From Mycobacterium sp. UM_CSW (GTDB taxonomy: Bacteria > Actinomycetota > Actinomycetes > Mycobacteriales > Mycobacteriaceae): DNA of 64,000 bases. Position 1 is the first letter of the stretch. Each line of letters starts with the position of its first letter. The DNA lies in assembly GCF_000455205.1 (NCBI RefSeq), contig NZ_AUWQ01000001.1:167837-231836 (forward strand), given 5' to 3'. Positions 39,344 through 48,003 of this stretch are shown here, one piece after another. The translations under genes and the position numbers were made by a program. The notes below the pieces were generated by a model that saw only the letters and a list, made by a program, of their open reading frames with translations, ran no database searches and was not told the origin of the DNA.

Positions 39344-39850
39344 CGGTCTGGCCGGCCGGTCGGAAAGCTCATCCTCGAATGTCGACATCGCCCCGATCAT
39401 CGCCGTGAAAACCCGATGAGCGGCGATCAAATCCTTGTCGCTCAGGTCCGCCATGGCCTTGCTGAGGTGAAGACCGAGCGGCCGGAAGAAAGCGTGCGCC
39501 AGCGTCATGCCGCTTTCCTCGTAGCGCAGCAACCACTTTCGTCGGTCCTCAGGGTCCGCCTCGCGCCGAATGTGGCCCGCTTCGATCATCCGATCGACGA
39601 GATAGGTGATCGCCGCGGGGGAGACGTCCATGCGCTGCCGCAATTCGGCCAGGGTCAACGGTTTTCCCGCGGTCTCGCTGACCATGATGTGCAGGAGGGC
39701 GTGAAAATCGCTGCTGCCGACCTCGTTCGTGCGCGCGAAGTGGCGGCCGATGCGATCCGATTGCGCCGTGATCGCTCGCATGTCGGCCGACAACTGTCTT
39801 TCCAGCTCAGCCCGGCCGGGCGGCGGATCTTGCGCGCGGCGCTTGCTCAC
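39308..39850 (-). CDS. MarR-family regulator 2
   Basis: A 180-residue MarR protein closely related to regulator 1: ELERQLSADMRAITAQSDRIGRHFA, SDFHALLHIMVSETAGKPLT and SPAAITYLVDRMIEAGHIRRE align without gaps by eye. The C-terminal extension is Arg/Ala-rich. It is last in the long crtE-to-DUF2784 transcription unit, 52 bases after DUF2784, so it is expected to be made together with the pigment enzymes and may feed back on them. No TTAAC site is seen directly before it. Confidence 0.88.
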   Translation of the reverse strand: MSKRRAQDPPPGRAELERQLSADMRAITAQSDRIGRHFARTNEVGSSDFHALLHIMVSETAGKPLTLAELRQRMDVSPAAITYLVDRMIEAGHIRREADPEDRRKWLLRYEESGMTLAHAFFRPLGLHLSKAMADLSDKDLIAAHRVFTAMIGAMSTFEDELSDRPARPSAAARRQKAAP

Positions 39851-39902
39851 CTACCCGCATCCTTCATCAGACCACCAGCGTATCCGTGCCCCTGTCGGGG
39901 AC

Positions 39903-40334
39903 CTAGCGCGACGTGCTGCGCGCCGGAAAAGAACCTACCCGAGCCGTCGCATGACCACTTCTCGAGTTCCGCCGCCTTTTCGCCAGGGCGATCCATGACG
40001 TCACGGCGGCGAGGAAGGCGATGGTCTGCACGGTACCGGTTCGGCCGGCCGGGTAGACCACACCCGCGACGTAACGGTCGACGAACCCGGTGCTGGGCAG
40101 TGGCGTCATGCCGGCTCGTAATCGTGCCCAATCTTCCAGGGAAGTCAGCGGACACGGCACGGGCAGCGTCACGACCGCCACGCCCCAGCACACGCTCGCC
40201 AGGTGCAGCCAGATGGTGCGGGGCCACCGCAGCGCGAGGAAACCACCGCAGGGCACGTAGCAGAGGTAGGCGAAGTGCGCGCCCACGCTGAGCGTCACGA
40301 GGCACTTAAAGCAGGCGAAATGCGCTTTCGTCAT
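39903..40334 (-). CDS. DUF2784 membrane protein
   Basis: A 143-residue protein with four predicted helices. CPLTSLEDWARLRAG, TGFVDRYVAGVVYP is the DUF2784 signature, found in small membrane proteins of unknown role. ATG 40334 lies 47 bases after the Rieske gene. Placed in the carotenoid transcription unit, it may help membrane insertion of pigment enzymes, but nothing in the sequence proves that. The C-terminal tail (RSGHATARVGSFPARSTSR) is hydrophilic. Confidence 0.8.
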   Translation of the reverse strand: MTKAHFACFKCLVTLSVGAHFAYLCYVPCGGFLALRWPRTIWLHLASVCWGVAVVTLPVPCPLTSLEDWARLRAGMTPLPSTGFVDRYVAGVVYPAGRTGTVQTIAFLAAVTSWIALAKRRRNSRSGHATARVGSFPARSTSR

Positions 40335-40381
40335 CGTCGGTTCGGACTTCCGCTGGCGGCCCGTGCTGAGGTAGGTCCATG

Positions 40382-41374
40382 CTAGCCACCCGTGCGAAGT
40401 CGATACCGGCGTTCGGCGTAGGCCAGGTCGTCGCGCCACAGCCGGTTCGAGGCGTAGCGCATCAGCGGTGTGATCAACGGGGCCGCCCGGCGCGCCGTCT
40501 TGAAACCCGGGCGTTGCGACGTCGCGACAGTGGCCTCCAGGACGGCAACGCGCGGCATGCCGTCGTGTCCCAAACCCATTGGCGTCGCGTGGGTTTCGAC
40601 GACACTTCCCGTCCCCTCGCCCTCGATGATGCGCATGACGACCGTGCGCGCGTCGGGGGTGGTGAATTCGGCGATGACGGGCACGCCGAGGCGACCCATC
40701 CGGAAGGTGACCGAGACCAGGAAGCGGTCGTCTTCCTCGGTCGGGGTGGTGAGCACCTCCAGTCGGGTGAACGAGTAGGGGTGGAACCACGCACCGTGCC
40801 AGGGATCGAGCCGGTTGGCGAGGACGTCGGACGGTTCGCAGCGACCGACCACGCGGGTGACCGCCGTCAAGGTGTCAACGGAAGGCCTAGGCACCACGAC
40901 CGGCCGATCCGTCGGAGCCTCTGCACCAACCGAATCGAGACGCACCCACGCCAGCGCGCCGTCGTCGTGGCTGGGAAACGGCTGCCAACGCAATTCGCAT
41001 GTTTTGCCGTCGAGCGCCAGCCCGTGCCATCGGCAGTACAGGACGCCCTTGCGCACCAGGCCGGTCGCCAGGTCGGCGCCCAGGTGCGGGCAGGTTGCGG
41101 GACCGACCAGCAGCCGGCCGTGCTCGTCGCGCCAGGCAACCAGGTCAATGCCGCCGACCCGCGCCCCGTGGGCGTGACCGGTGCGCACGTCGCGGCTCGC
41201 GGCAAACGCGAACCAGTTTCCGGTCGCCCGGCGCCCCGACCGCGCCAACGCGGCGTTGATGATGCCCGGCTGCGCGTCGCGGTAAGTCGGGCGCTGCTGT
41301 GTCCATGAGACACGCGGGATTACGCCGACCGGCCAGTCTTTCCAGCGCCGGCGCAAGCGGTCGCCGACGCTCAT
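40382..41374 (-). CDS. Rieske [2Fe-2S] protein with DUF5914-like domain
   Basis: A 330-residue protein. The Rieske cluster ligands are Cys95-x-His97 and Cys114-x2-His117 (CPHLG, CRWHG). A C-terminal domain (about 150-320) contains DPWHGAWFHPYSFTRLEV and a lipid-binding-like fold. Such proteins are common beside crtU in actinobacterial carotenoid clusters; the oxygenase would hydroxylate or ketolate a ring or aromatic carotenoid. The second-domain iron ligands cannot be confirmed by eye. ATG 41374 overlaps the crtU stop (ATGA). Confidence 0.85.
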   Translation of the reverse strand: MSVGDRLRRRWKDWPVGVIPRVSWTQQRPTYRDAQPGIINAALARSGRRATGNWFAFAASRDVRTGHAHGARVGGIDLVAWRDEHGRLLVGPATCPHLGADLATGLVRKGVLYCRWHGLALDGKTCELRWQPFPSHDDGALAWVRLDSVGAEAPTDRPVVVPRPSVDTLTAVTRVVGRCEPSDVLANRLDPWHGAWFHPYSFTRLEVLTTPTEEDDRFLVSVTFRMGRLGVPVIAEFTTPDARTVVMRIIEGEGTGSVVETHATPMGLGHDGMPRVAVLEATVATSQRPGFKTARRAAPLITPLMRYASNRLWRDDLAYAERRYRLRTGG

Positions 41375-42879
41375 CGCGGCCGCGCCAGTGACCGCAGCAG
41401 CGCGGACCGCCCGCGGGTGGGGACGGTGCACAGCGCGTGGCCGGCAATGCCCCACGATGCCAGCAGCTGGTTGGCGGCCGACCATCCGGTGGTGGCCGCC
41501 CGTTCCATCAGCGCGACCGGCAGGTCGACACGGATCCCGTCGCCGGCCAGCACCAGCCCGGGCTGCGGGGTGGCCACCGTCGGCCGTTGCGGGAAGGTTC
41601 CCGGTGCGAACAGGGGGCAGTCGTCGCGGCGCAGCACGCGTTCGTAAGCGACCCGGGCCCCGGCCGTTTCGGGATACAACTGGTGCAGCCGGCCGATCGC
41701 GGCCCGATCGGGGGATTGGGAACTGGCCGCGTAAGAGTGCAATTCGACGACCGACCCGCGGTGTTGGCGTGCCCACACCGCGGCCTCCCGTTCGTAACGC
41801 TCCAGCACGCTGATGTTGTCGACGGGCGGATGACCGGCCGTGCCGAGAAAAGCGGGCCGGTCCGAATCGACGGCCTTCTCCAGCCATAGCCGGTGCACCA
41901 CGAAGGACGGCGCGGTGCGCAACCGGCGTATCCGGGCGCGCCACGGATCGTCGCCAAGGCCGGCAGACGCCGCCACCACGCGCTGCAGGCCGCCCACGTC
42001 GAGCGCCAGCACCACCGCGTCCGCGTCGTAGCGATCGCCCGACTCGGTATGGACGTCAAAGGTTTTCGTGGTTCCGGGCGTGACACAGGACGCTTGCGTG
42101 CCGAGGTGCATCCGAACTCCCCGCTCGCGCAGGTAGTCCCCCAGCGGATTCCACAGGCTCACTTGAAAGTTCGCGGTGGCGACGTCGAAGATCAGGCCCT
42201 CGCTGGAACCGAGGAAATAAATGTGGAACATGGTCGCCAGCTCCGCGGCGGACAATTGTGCCGGCTCGGCGAAGAAGCTGCGGGAGAACACCTCGAACGC
42301 CAGGTGGCGCGCGGACTCGGGAAAGTTGATGCTCTTCAGGAAGGTTTCCGCGTCGATGTGGTCGAGCCGCCGGTAGATGTCGGGCACCGACACCGCCGCC
42401 AGCGGCGCGGCGGCCCGGCCGTTGATGCGCACCAGGTCGCCGAGTGAAAATGTCGGGCTGCGCAATGCGAATGCCAGTGCGTTCCAGGGCGGGGTGCGTG
42501 GCAGTCCGCGAAAGGTGTCGCGCCGTCCTGCGCCGTCGATCAGTGGGTAGTCGCTGACCGGGGCGAGCATGCGCAGCCGCGGATCGACCCGGCGGAGCAG
42601 CGCGCGCAGGTTGTAGTACTGGCGGAAGAAGGCGTGGAATCCGCGGTTCATCGCGAACTCGGCGCCGTCGTGGTGTTCGGTCCAGCCGCCCACCCGGCCG
42701 CCCAGGTAGTCCTCGCGTTCGACGACGTCCACCGAGACGCCGCGTTCGGCGAGCGCGGTGGCGGCCGTCAGGCCGGCGATCCCGGCGCCCACCACGACGG
42801 CGCGCGGCCGCGACGACAGCGCGCCCGCGTCGGCCAGGCCGGCTGTGGCGGGGTGAACGCGCCGTCTCCGGTCGGTCAT
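41371..42879 (-). CDS. crtU: Carotenoid desaturase/methyltransferase (isorenieratene-synthase type)
   Basis: A 502-residue FAD-dependent protein. FAD motif AVVVGAGIAGLTAATALAERG is at about residue 27. Marks of CrtU are EFAMNRGFHAFFRQYYNLRALLRRVDPRLRML, MFHIYFLGSSEGLIFDV and the C-terminal GLVLAGDGIRVDLPVALMERAATTGWSAANQLL. CrtU turns beta-ionone rings of beta-carotene into aromatic rings (isorenieratene). ATG 42879 overlaps the methyltransferase gene stop. Order crtT-crtU downstream of the cyclase genes resembles the Streptomyces crtTUY group. Confidence 0.88.
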   Translation of the reverse strand: MTDRRRRVHPATAGLADAGALSSRPRAVVVGAGIAGLTAATALAERGVSVDVVEREDYLGGRVGGWTEHHDGAEFAMNRGFHAFFRQYYNLRALLRRVDPRLRMLAPVSDYPLIDGAGRRDTFRGLPRTPPWNALAFALRSPTFSLGDLVRINGRAAAPLAAVSVPDIYRRLDHIDAETFLKSINFPESARHLAFEVFSRSFFAEPAQLSAAELATMFHIYFLGSSEGLIFDVATANFQVSLWNPLGDYLRERGVRMHLGTQASCVTPGTTKTFDVHTESGDRYDADAVVLALDVGGLQRVVAASAGLGDDPWRARIRRLRTAPSFVVHRLWLEKAVDSDRPAFLGTAGHPPVDNISVLERYEREAAVWARQHRGSVVELHSYAASSQSPDRAAIGRLHQLYPETAGARVAYERVLRRDDCPLFAPGTFPQRPTVATPQPGLVLAGDGIRVDLPVALMERAATTGWSAANQLLASWGIAGHALCTVPTRGRSALLRSLARPR

Positions 42880-43601
42880 CGCGGCGCCTCCCCGAGGAAC
42901 GTGTGGACGACGTTGCGCTCCCAGCCCGGCATCGTCTCGCTGCGCACCCGGGTGAAGCCGGCGTCGCGCATCCGGCGCCGCAACCGCGCCGCCCCGTCGA
43001 ACGCGAGGACGCTGCGCCACAGGTGCCGGTAGAGCGCCGTGTCCCGGGTATGCCACCAGCCGGCGGGGACGATGATGCCCCAACACACCGCGTGCCAGAC
43101 CAACCTCGCCGCGATCGAATCGCGCACCGAGTATTCGTGCATCGCCAGTGTCGCGCCGGGGGCGAGCAGGGCGCGAAACGCTCGCAGCTGGCCGTCCGGA
43201 TCCGCGAGATTGCGCAGCAGGTAGGCGGCCAGGATGCCGTCGAACGGTCCGGTGACGCCGCATTCCTCCAGTTCTTCGACGCGCGCGTGCACGAACCGCA
43301 CCGACGGCGGCCACGCCTTCGCCCGTGCCACATCGAGCATTCCGTTCGCGGCGTCAACCGCGACGATCTCCGCCTCGGGCGCCGCCGCCAGCAGCGCGGC
43401 CGTCGACGCGCCGGTGCCGCAGCCCGCGTCGAGCAGACGTAGGCCCCGGCCGCGTCCGGGCAGCCGCATGCGGCGCGCCGACAACGCCAGGTTCGCGTGG
43501 TAGTACGGGTTGGCGCCGACCAGCCGGTCGTATGCCGCGGCGCCGGCGTCGAAGGCGCCGGGCACCTCGTTGCGGGGCAGACCCGCCTTATCGGCGCGCA
43601 C
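42876..43601 (-). CDS. crtT: SAM methyltransferase of the carotenoid operon (CrtT-like)
   Basis: A 241-residue class I methyltransferase. Motif I LRLLDAGCGTGAS is followed by AEIVAVDAANGMLDVARAKAWP and GILAAYLLRNLADPDGQLRAFRALLAPGATLAMHEYSV, as in UbiE-like enzymes. The end REDVVHTF-like GWERNVVHTFLG is typical of the Streptomyces CrtT group beside crtU. GTG 43601 overlaps the 3' end of crtYd; the frame is open to 43691 but that part is out-of-family. Its substrate is unproven; CrtU itself does the ring methyl shift, so this enzyme may methylate another position or a quinone. Confidence 0.85.
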   Translation of the reverse strand: MRADKAGLPRNEVPGAFDAGAAAYDRLVGANPYYHANLALSARRMRLPGRGRGLRLLDAGCGTGASTAALLAAAPEAEIVAVDAANGMLDVARAKAWPPSVRFVHARVEELEECGVTGPFDGILAAYLLRNLADPDGQLRAFRALLAPGATLAMHEYSVRDSIAARLVWHAVCWGIIVPAGWWHTRDTALYRHLWRSVLAFDGAARLRRRMRDAGFTRVRSETMPGWERNVVHTFLGEAPR

Positions 43602-43899
43602 GTTGTCGCTCCCACAGCAGCAGCACCGCGGTGACCAGCGCGAAGCCGAACAAGAAGTCCTCGACGGGAATGTCGAACGGAAACCGCACACCGCCGGTGT
43701 GCCGCTCGTTGTAGATCACGATCGGGGCGCTGCGTTTCGTCAGCCAACCGTCGACCAAAACCTGAAAGCCGAGCACGATCACCATCGACACCCAGTAGGC
43801 CGGCCGCCGAAACAGGTTGGTGCGCAACAGCGCAAACTCCAGCGCGACGACGACCAGGACGGCCGCCACGGCCGGCACCGTATAGCCGAGCCCGGTCAT
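43588..43899 (-). CDS. crtYd: Lycopene cyclase, subunit CrtYd
   Basis: A 103-residue protein with three predicted helices, one half of the actinobacterial heterodimeric lycopene cyclase. FRRPAYWVSMVIVLGFQVLVDGWLTKRSAPIVIYN, FPFDIPVEDFLFGFALV carries the conserved acidic PVEDF motif also seen in CrtYc as PIEEV. ATG 43899 overlaps the stop of crtYc, and its own end overlaps the methyltransferase start, so both are translated in a tight chain. Confidence 0.9.
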   Translation of the reverse strand: MTGLGYTVPAVAAVLVVVALEFALLRTNLFRRPAYWVSMVIVLGFQVLVDGWLTKRSAPIVIYNERHTGGVRFPFDIPVEDFLFGFALVTAVLLLWERQRARR

Positions 43900-44219
43900 C
43901 GGCGTCTGCCCCTTTCGAGGATGGTGGTCACCGCGTTGTAGGTCAGCACGGCGCACACCGGAATCACCAGGAAGAACAGCACTTCCTCGATCGGCACCCC
44001 GAACGGAATGTGCAGGCCGGTGATGTATTCGCAGTTGTACGTCCACACGCCGTTGGCGACGGCCACCGCGTCCCAGACGAGGAACACCGCCGCGACCGGA
44101 ATGACCGCGCGGGCCAGGCGGCGCGGTTGGCGGTAGACACCGGCGCCGAACAGCTCGAGCGGCGCGGTGATCGCGAGGCACAGGCCCAGGACGATCAGGT
44201 ACTGCCAACGGTCGCTCAT
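43896..44219 (-). CDS. crtYc: Lycopene cyclase, subunit CrtYc
   Basis: A 107-residue membrane protein with three predicted helices, partner of CrtYd. WDAVAVANGVWTYNCEYITGLHIPFGVPIEEVLFFLVIPV is the family core with PIEEV. Together the two subunits cyclise lycopene to beta-carotene. ATG 44219 overlaps the crtB stop. Confidence 0.9.
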   Translation of the reverse strand: MSDRWQYLIVLGLCLAITAPLELFGAGVYRQPRRLARAVIPVAAVFLVWDAVAVANGVWTYNCEYITGLHIPFGVPIEEVLFFLVIPVCAVLTYNAVTTILERGRRR

Positions 44220-45157
44220 GACGCGGTCTTCATCCGGGCCCGCCACGACCGCACCAGCGCGCCACCGGCGACCCGAAGCCGCCGCGCCGTGCCGACGGTG
44301 GCCCGCTGCGTGAACACCGAGAAATCGCTGGCCTCAATGCGATCCAGGATTTCGGAGTACAGCGTCAACGCGGTCGCCACGCACGGCCGGGACCGGGGCG
44401 CCAGCAGGGCGATCCCGTCGGCGGCGAAACGGTAGATCTCGCGAGTGATCTGGTGCTGAGCCGCCAGGGCGGAGCGGACTTTAGCGTCGGTGCGCCGGTG
44501 CACGTGGCACCACATCATGAGGTCGCGGTCCACGCCGAAGGCGGCGAGTTCGTCGGTCGGCAGGTAGATCCTGTTCCGCGCCAAGTCTTCGTCGACGTCG
44601 CGTAGGAAGTTGGTGAGCTGAAACGCGCGGCCCAGCGCCGCCGCGTACGGCGCGGCGTCGTCGGCGGTGACGGCCGGGCCGGCGGTCCCAAGCACCGGAA
44701 GCATCTGCAGGCCAATGACTTCCGCGGAGCCACGCATGTATCGGTTCAACGCCGCCCGGTCGGGATAGTCGGTGACGGTGAGATCCATGCGCATGGAGTC
44801 CAGAAAATCCGCGAACAGGTCCGCGGGAATCCCGTAGCGACGCGCGGTGTCGGTGACGGCAGCGAGGATGGGCTCGTCGTGGTGGTCGCCCCCGTCGAAG
44901 AAGCGATCCGATAGCCGCTGCAGCCGGTCCGCCCGCTCGGAGACGTCCAGGGCCGGGTTGAGCTCGTCGAGGATGTCGTCGGCGTGGCGGGCGAAGCCGT
45001 ACAACGCGTGCACGGCCGGGCGCTGGTCGGGGGCGAGCAACCGGGTGGCGAGGAAGTAGGTGCGGCCGTTCTCGGCGGCGATCCGCCGGCACCGCCGATA
45101 GGCCGCGCGCAGCCGGTCTTCGTCGATTCCGGCGGCGTCCAATTCGGTCCGGATCAT
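44216..45157 (-). CDS. crtB: Phytoene synthase
   Basis: A 313-residue squalene/phytoene synthase joining two GGPP to phytoene. The two Asp-rich Mg sites are ARHADDILDEL and LRDVDEDLARNRIYLP; YFLATRLLAPDQRPAVHALYGFARHADD is the N-terminal signature. ATG 45157 overlaps the crtI stop in ATGA. All catalytic motifs are intact, so the pathway should be active. Confidence 0.95.
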   Translation of the reverse strand: MIRTELDAAGIDEDRLRAAYRRCRRIAAENGRTYFLATRLLAPDQRPAVHALYGFARHADDILDELNPALDVSERADRLQRLSDRFFDGGDHHDEPILAAVTDTARRYGIPADLFADFLDSMRMDLTVTDYPDRAALNRYMRGSAEVIGLQMLPVLGTAGPAVTADDAAPYAAALGRAFQLTNFLRDVDEDLARNRIYLPTDELAAFGVDRDLMMWCHVHRRTDAKVRSALAAQHQITREIYRFAADGIALLAPRSRPCVATALTLYSEILDRIEASDFSVFTQRATVGTARRLRVAGGALVRSWRARMKTAS

Positions 45158-46683
45158 CGCGATCCCGCTTTCAGGTCGAGCGTTCGGGTCGTCGTCCGCG
45201 TTGCGGCGCCGGTGATGCGGTCGGCGGCCAACCGCCCGGAGATCAGCGTGGTCGGCACGCCGACCCCGGGCAGGGTCGACGACCCGGCCAGCACCGCGTT
45301 CTCGATGCCGCGCACGGTGTTCGCCGGCCGGAAGGGCCCGGTCTGGGCGAACGTGTGGGCCCACGCGAACGGCGTGCCCGCCGCCATGCCCTGGCGGGCC
45401 CAGTCGGCCGGGGTGTCGACGTGCAGCAGCTGGGCGTCGTCGCGCACGCCCGGCAAGAGCCGGTCCTGCACGATGTCGAGGAGGGAGTCCGCGTATGCGC
45501 CCCCGGTGGCCGACCAGTCGATCTCACCGCGCGACAGGTTGGGGGCCGGCGCCAGCACGTAGAGCAAATCGCGGCCGGCGGGGGCCAGACTCGGGTCGCC
45601 GGCCGTCGGCCGGGTCACCAGCAGCGAGGGGTCGGCCATCAGCCGGCCGTCGCGGATGATGTCGGTGAACGTCTGCTCCCACGCCGAGCCGAAAAGGATG
45701 CTGTGGTGGGCGTTTTGCGACGCCACGGCGCGGCAGCCCAGGTGTAGCACTACCGCCGAGGGCGCCGCGCGCAGTGGAAGGATCCGGCGCGGTTGCCGGC
45801 CCAGCAGGCGGTACGCCTGCGGCAGTTCGGTCGTCAGTACCACCGCGTCGCAGTCGATGCGCGCATCCCGGTCGGTGTGGACGGCGGTGATCCGCTGTCC
45901 GCTGCGCTCCAGCCGGGTGACCGTCGACCCGTAGCGGAACCGCACCCCGGCGTCGGCGGCCGCGGCCGCCAGGGCATCTGGCAGCGCCCGCACGCCCCCG
46001 CGCGGGAAGAACACCCCGGCGACCGTGTCCATGTACGCGATCACCGCATACACCGCCAGGGCGTGTTGCGGCGCGACACCGGCGTAGAGCGACTGGAAGG
46101 TGAACACCCGGCGCAACCGGGGATCGCTGATGTGGCGCTTGACCATCGTGTCCCACCGGCGGAACCCGCCGAGTGCGGCCAACCGCGCGAGCTGGGGAGT
46201 CAGCAGCGACAGCGGGGAGTCGAAGTTGGCGGCGATGAAGCCGTCGAATTCCGTGCGATACAGCCGGTTCAACCAGTCGCGCAGCCGCCGGTAGCCGTCG
46301 GCCTGCTGTGGTCCGGCGAACTCGCTCACCGCGGCGGCCATCCGGTCGGCGTCGGTGTGCACGTCGATGGCGCTGCCGTCGGCGAACAGCGCCCGGTAGG
46401 CCGGGTCGACCGGGAGCAATTCGACTCTGTCCGAGGCGGTTTCGCCCACTGCGGCGAACGCCTCGTCGATGATGTCGGGCATCGTGAGCACCGTCGGGCC
46501 GGTGTCGATGTGGTAGCCGTCGACATCGCGCCGGCCTGCCCGGCCGCCGGGCCAGGCTTGGCGCTCAACCACGGTGACCTGACGGCCTCGGCCGGCGAGG
46601 TGCAGCGCGGCGGCAAGCCCCGCGAATCCCGCGCCGACCACGACGACGTGGTCGGTGCGCCCGGACACCGTGCGGATGCTCAT
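45154..46683 (-). CDS. crtI: Phytoene desaturase
   Basis: A 509-residue CrtI enzyme converting phytoene to lycopene. FAD motif VVVVGAGFAGLAAALHLAGRG is at about residue 13, followed by ERQAWPGGRAG. The C-terminal desaturase signature is present as NTVRGIENAVLAGSSTLPGVGVPTTLISGRLAADRI. ATG 46683 overlaps the crtE stop. The CrtI-like protein at 10.5-12.1 kb is a distant relative with a different context. Confidence 0.95.
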   Translation of the reverse strand: MSIRTVSGRTDHVVVVGAGFAGLAAALHLAGRGRQVTVVERQAWPGGRAGRRDVDGYHIDTGPTVLTMPDIIDEAFAAVGETASDRVELLPVDPAYRALFADGSAIDVHTDADRMAAAVSEFAGPQQADGYRRLRDWLNRLYRTEFDGFIAANFDSPLSLLTPQLARLAALGGFRRWDTMVKRHISDPRLRRVFTFQSLYAGVAPQHALAVYAVIAYMDTVAGVFFPRGGVRALPDALAAAAADAGVRFRYGSTVTRLERSGQRITAVHTDRDARIDCDAVVLTTELPQAYRLLGRQPRRILPLRAAPSAVVLHLGCRAVASQNAHHSILFGSAWEQTFTDIIRDGRLMADPSLLVTRPTAGDPSLAPAGRDLLYVLAPAPNLSRGEIDWSATGGAYADSLLDIVQDRLLPGVRDDAQLLHVDTPADWARQGMAAGTPFAWAHTFAQTGPFRPANTVRGIENAVLAGSSTLPGVGVPTTLISGRLAADRITGAATRTTTRTLDLKAGSR

Positions 46684-47816
46684 GCGGCGCGCCGGGTGCA
46701 CAGGGCCGCCATGTCGACGAGCGCGGCGGTGAGCGCGCCGTCGACGATGTTGCCGTCCAATGCCTTGAGAGCCGCCTCGACGCGATCGGCGATCAGTTCT
46801 TCGATCAGCCGCACCGCCCCGGTGGCCAGGATGAGGTTCCGCCACTGGTCCAGTGCGGAATCGTCGAGCCGATCACCGCTCATGAATTGGCGAAACTGCC
46901 GACGGGTCGACGCGTCGGCCAACTCGTGCGCGGCCACCACGACGCTGGTGGCCTTGCGCTCGATCAGGTCCCCACCGTTGGGCTTCCCGGTCACCGCGGG
47001 CGACCCGAAGATGCCCAGGATGTCGTCGCGCAGCTGGAAGGCTTCGCCGATGGCGGTGCCGTAGTCGCCTAACGCGTCGAGCACCCGGACGTCGCACCCG
47101 GCCATCGCGGCGCCGATCTCCAGCGGTCGGCGCACGGTGTAGTTACCGGACTTGCGCCGCGCCACCTCCAGAACGGCCTGCATCGTCGGTAGGTCCCGCA
47201 TATCGGTTGCCAGGTCGGCGAACTGGCCCACCGCCAGCTCGGTACGCATGGCGTCGTAGCGTGGCCACGCCTTGAGCAGGTGGTGGCGCTCGAGGCCGCT
47301 GTCGCGCAGCATCTGCTCGGCCCAGATCAAACACAGATCGCCGAGCAGGACGGCGGCCGATTCGCCGAACCGCCGTGAGGAGCCGGACAGTCCGCGGCGG
47401 CGATGCCAGGTGGCGAATTGCAGGTGCGCGGCCGGGCGCCCTCGCCGCGATGGCGAATTGTCCATGACATCGTCTTGCAGCAGCGCAAACGCGTGCAGCA
47501 ACTCGAGGCTGGCGGTAGCCGACAGTGCCGCATGGCTGGGCCGTTGGCCGCACAACCAGCCCAGATACATGAACATCGACCGCAGGCACTTGCCGCCGTT
47601 GACGAACTCCAGCAAGATGTCGCCGGCCACGTCGACCCCGCAGTCACCCAGGGCGTCGTGGCATCGCTCCGCGACGAATCCGGTGACTTGATCCAGCACC
47701 GCCCGCCGCAGACTCGTACGCCAGGCGTCCAATTGGTCTTTGTCGGGCAGGCACATCGGGCCGACCGCCTCCCACGAAACGTCCGTCAGCCGCCGGCTCG
47801 AAAGGCTCGGATTCAC
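46680..47816 (-). CDS. crtE: Geranylgeranyl diphosphate synthase
   Basis: A 378-residue polyprenyl synthase making GGPP. First Asp-rich motif LLQDDVMDNSPSRRG and second motif FQLRDDILGIFG are intact, with GGKCLRSMFMYLG earlier. GTG 47816 has GAGGGG 8-9 bases upstream; GTG 47849 is in frame. It is first of a ten-gene chain (crtE-I-B-Yc-Yd-T-U-Rieske-DUF2784-marR2) in which nearly every junction overlaps by 4-14 bases. Its promoter region carries a strong inverted repeat at 47882-47913. Confidence 0.93.
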   Translation of the reverse strand: MNPSLSSRRLTDVSWEAVGPMCLPDKDQLDAWRTSLRRAVLDQVTGFVAERCHDALGDCGVDVAGDILLEFVNGGKCLRSMFMYLGWLCGQRPSHAALSATASLELLHAFALLQDDVMDNSPSRRGRPAAHLQFATWHRRRGLSGSSRRFGESAAVLLGDLCLIWAEQMLRDSGLERHHLLKAWPRYDAMRTELAVGQFADLATDMRDLPTMQAVLEVARRKSGNYTVRRPLEIGAAMAGCDVRVLDALGDYGTAIGEAFQLRDDILGIFGSPAVTGKPNGGDLIERKATSVVVAAHELADASTRRQFRQFMSGDRLDDSALDQWRNLILATGAVRLIEELIADRVEAALKALDGNIVDGALTAALVDMAALCTRRAA

Positions 47817-47881
47817 GCGTTGATACCCCTCTGGTGACGAAACAAACACCGGGCGACGGCCAACGACTCGGCCGGCGCCGC

Positions 47882-47913
47882 TCAGTTAAGTTATTGAAAC
47901 ATTAACTTACTGA
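47882..47913. promoter_or_regulatory. Operator candidate upstream of crtE
   Basis: TCAGT-T-AAGTTA and TAACTTACTGA are an inverted repeat around the 9-base spacer TTGAAACAT, with a single bulged T. Within it GTTAA (47885-47889) and TTAAC (47902-47906) repeat the half-sites seen at the marR1 and mmpL promoters. It lies 66 bases upstream of the crtE start in a strikingly AT-rich patch. The rest of 47817-48003 shows no gene. Confidence 0.65.
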
Positions 47914-48003
47914 ATGATCGAGCGGTACGCCAGTGCTGGCGGACATGCGCTGTGCTGTCGCTAGCCCGTGCGGTGAGGTGCGTCGCCCGACGCCGTTATG
48001 GCC

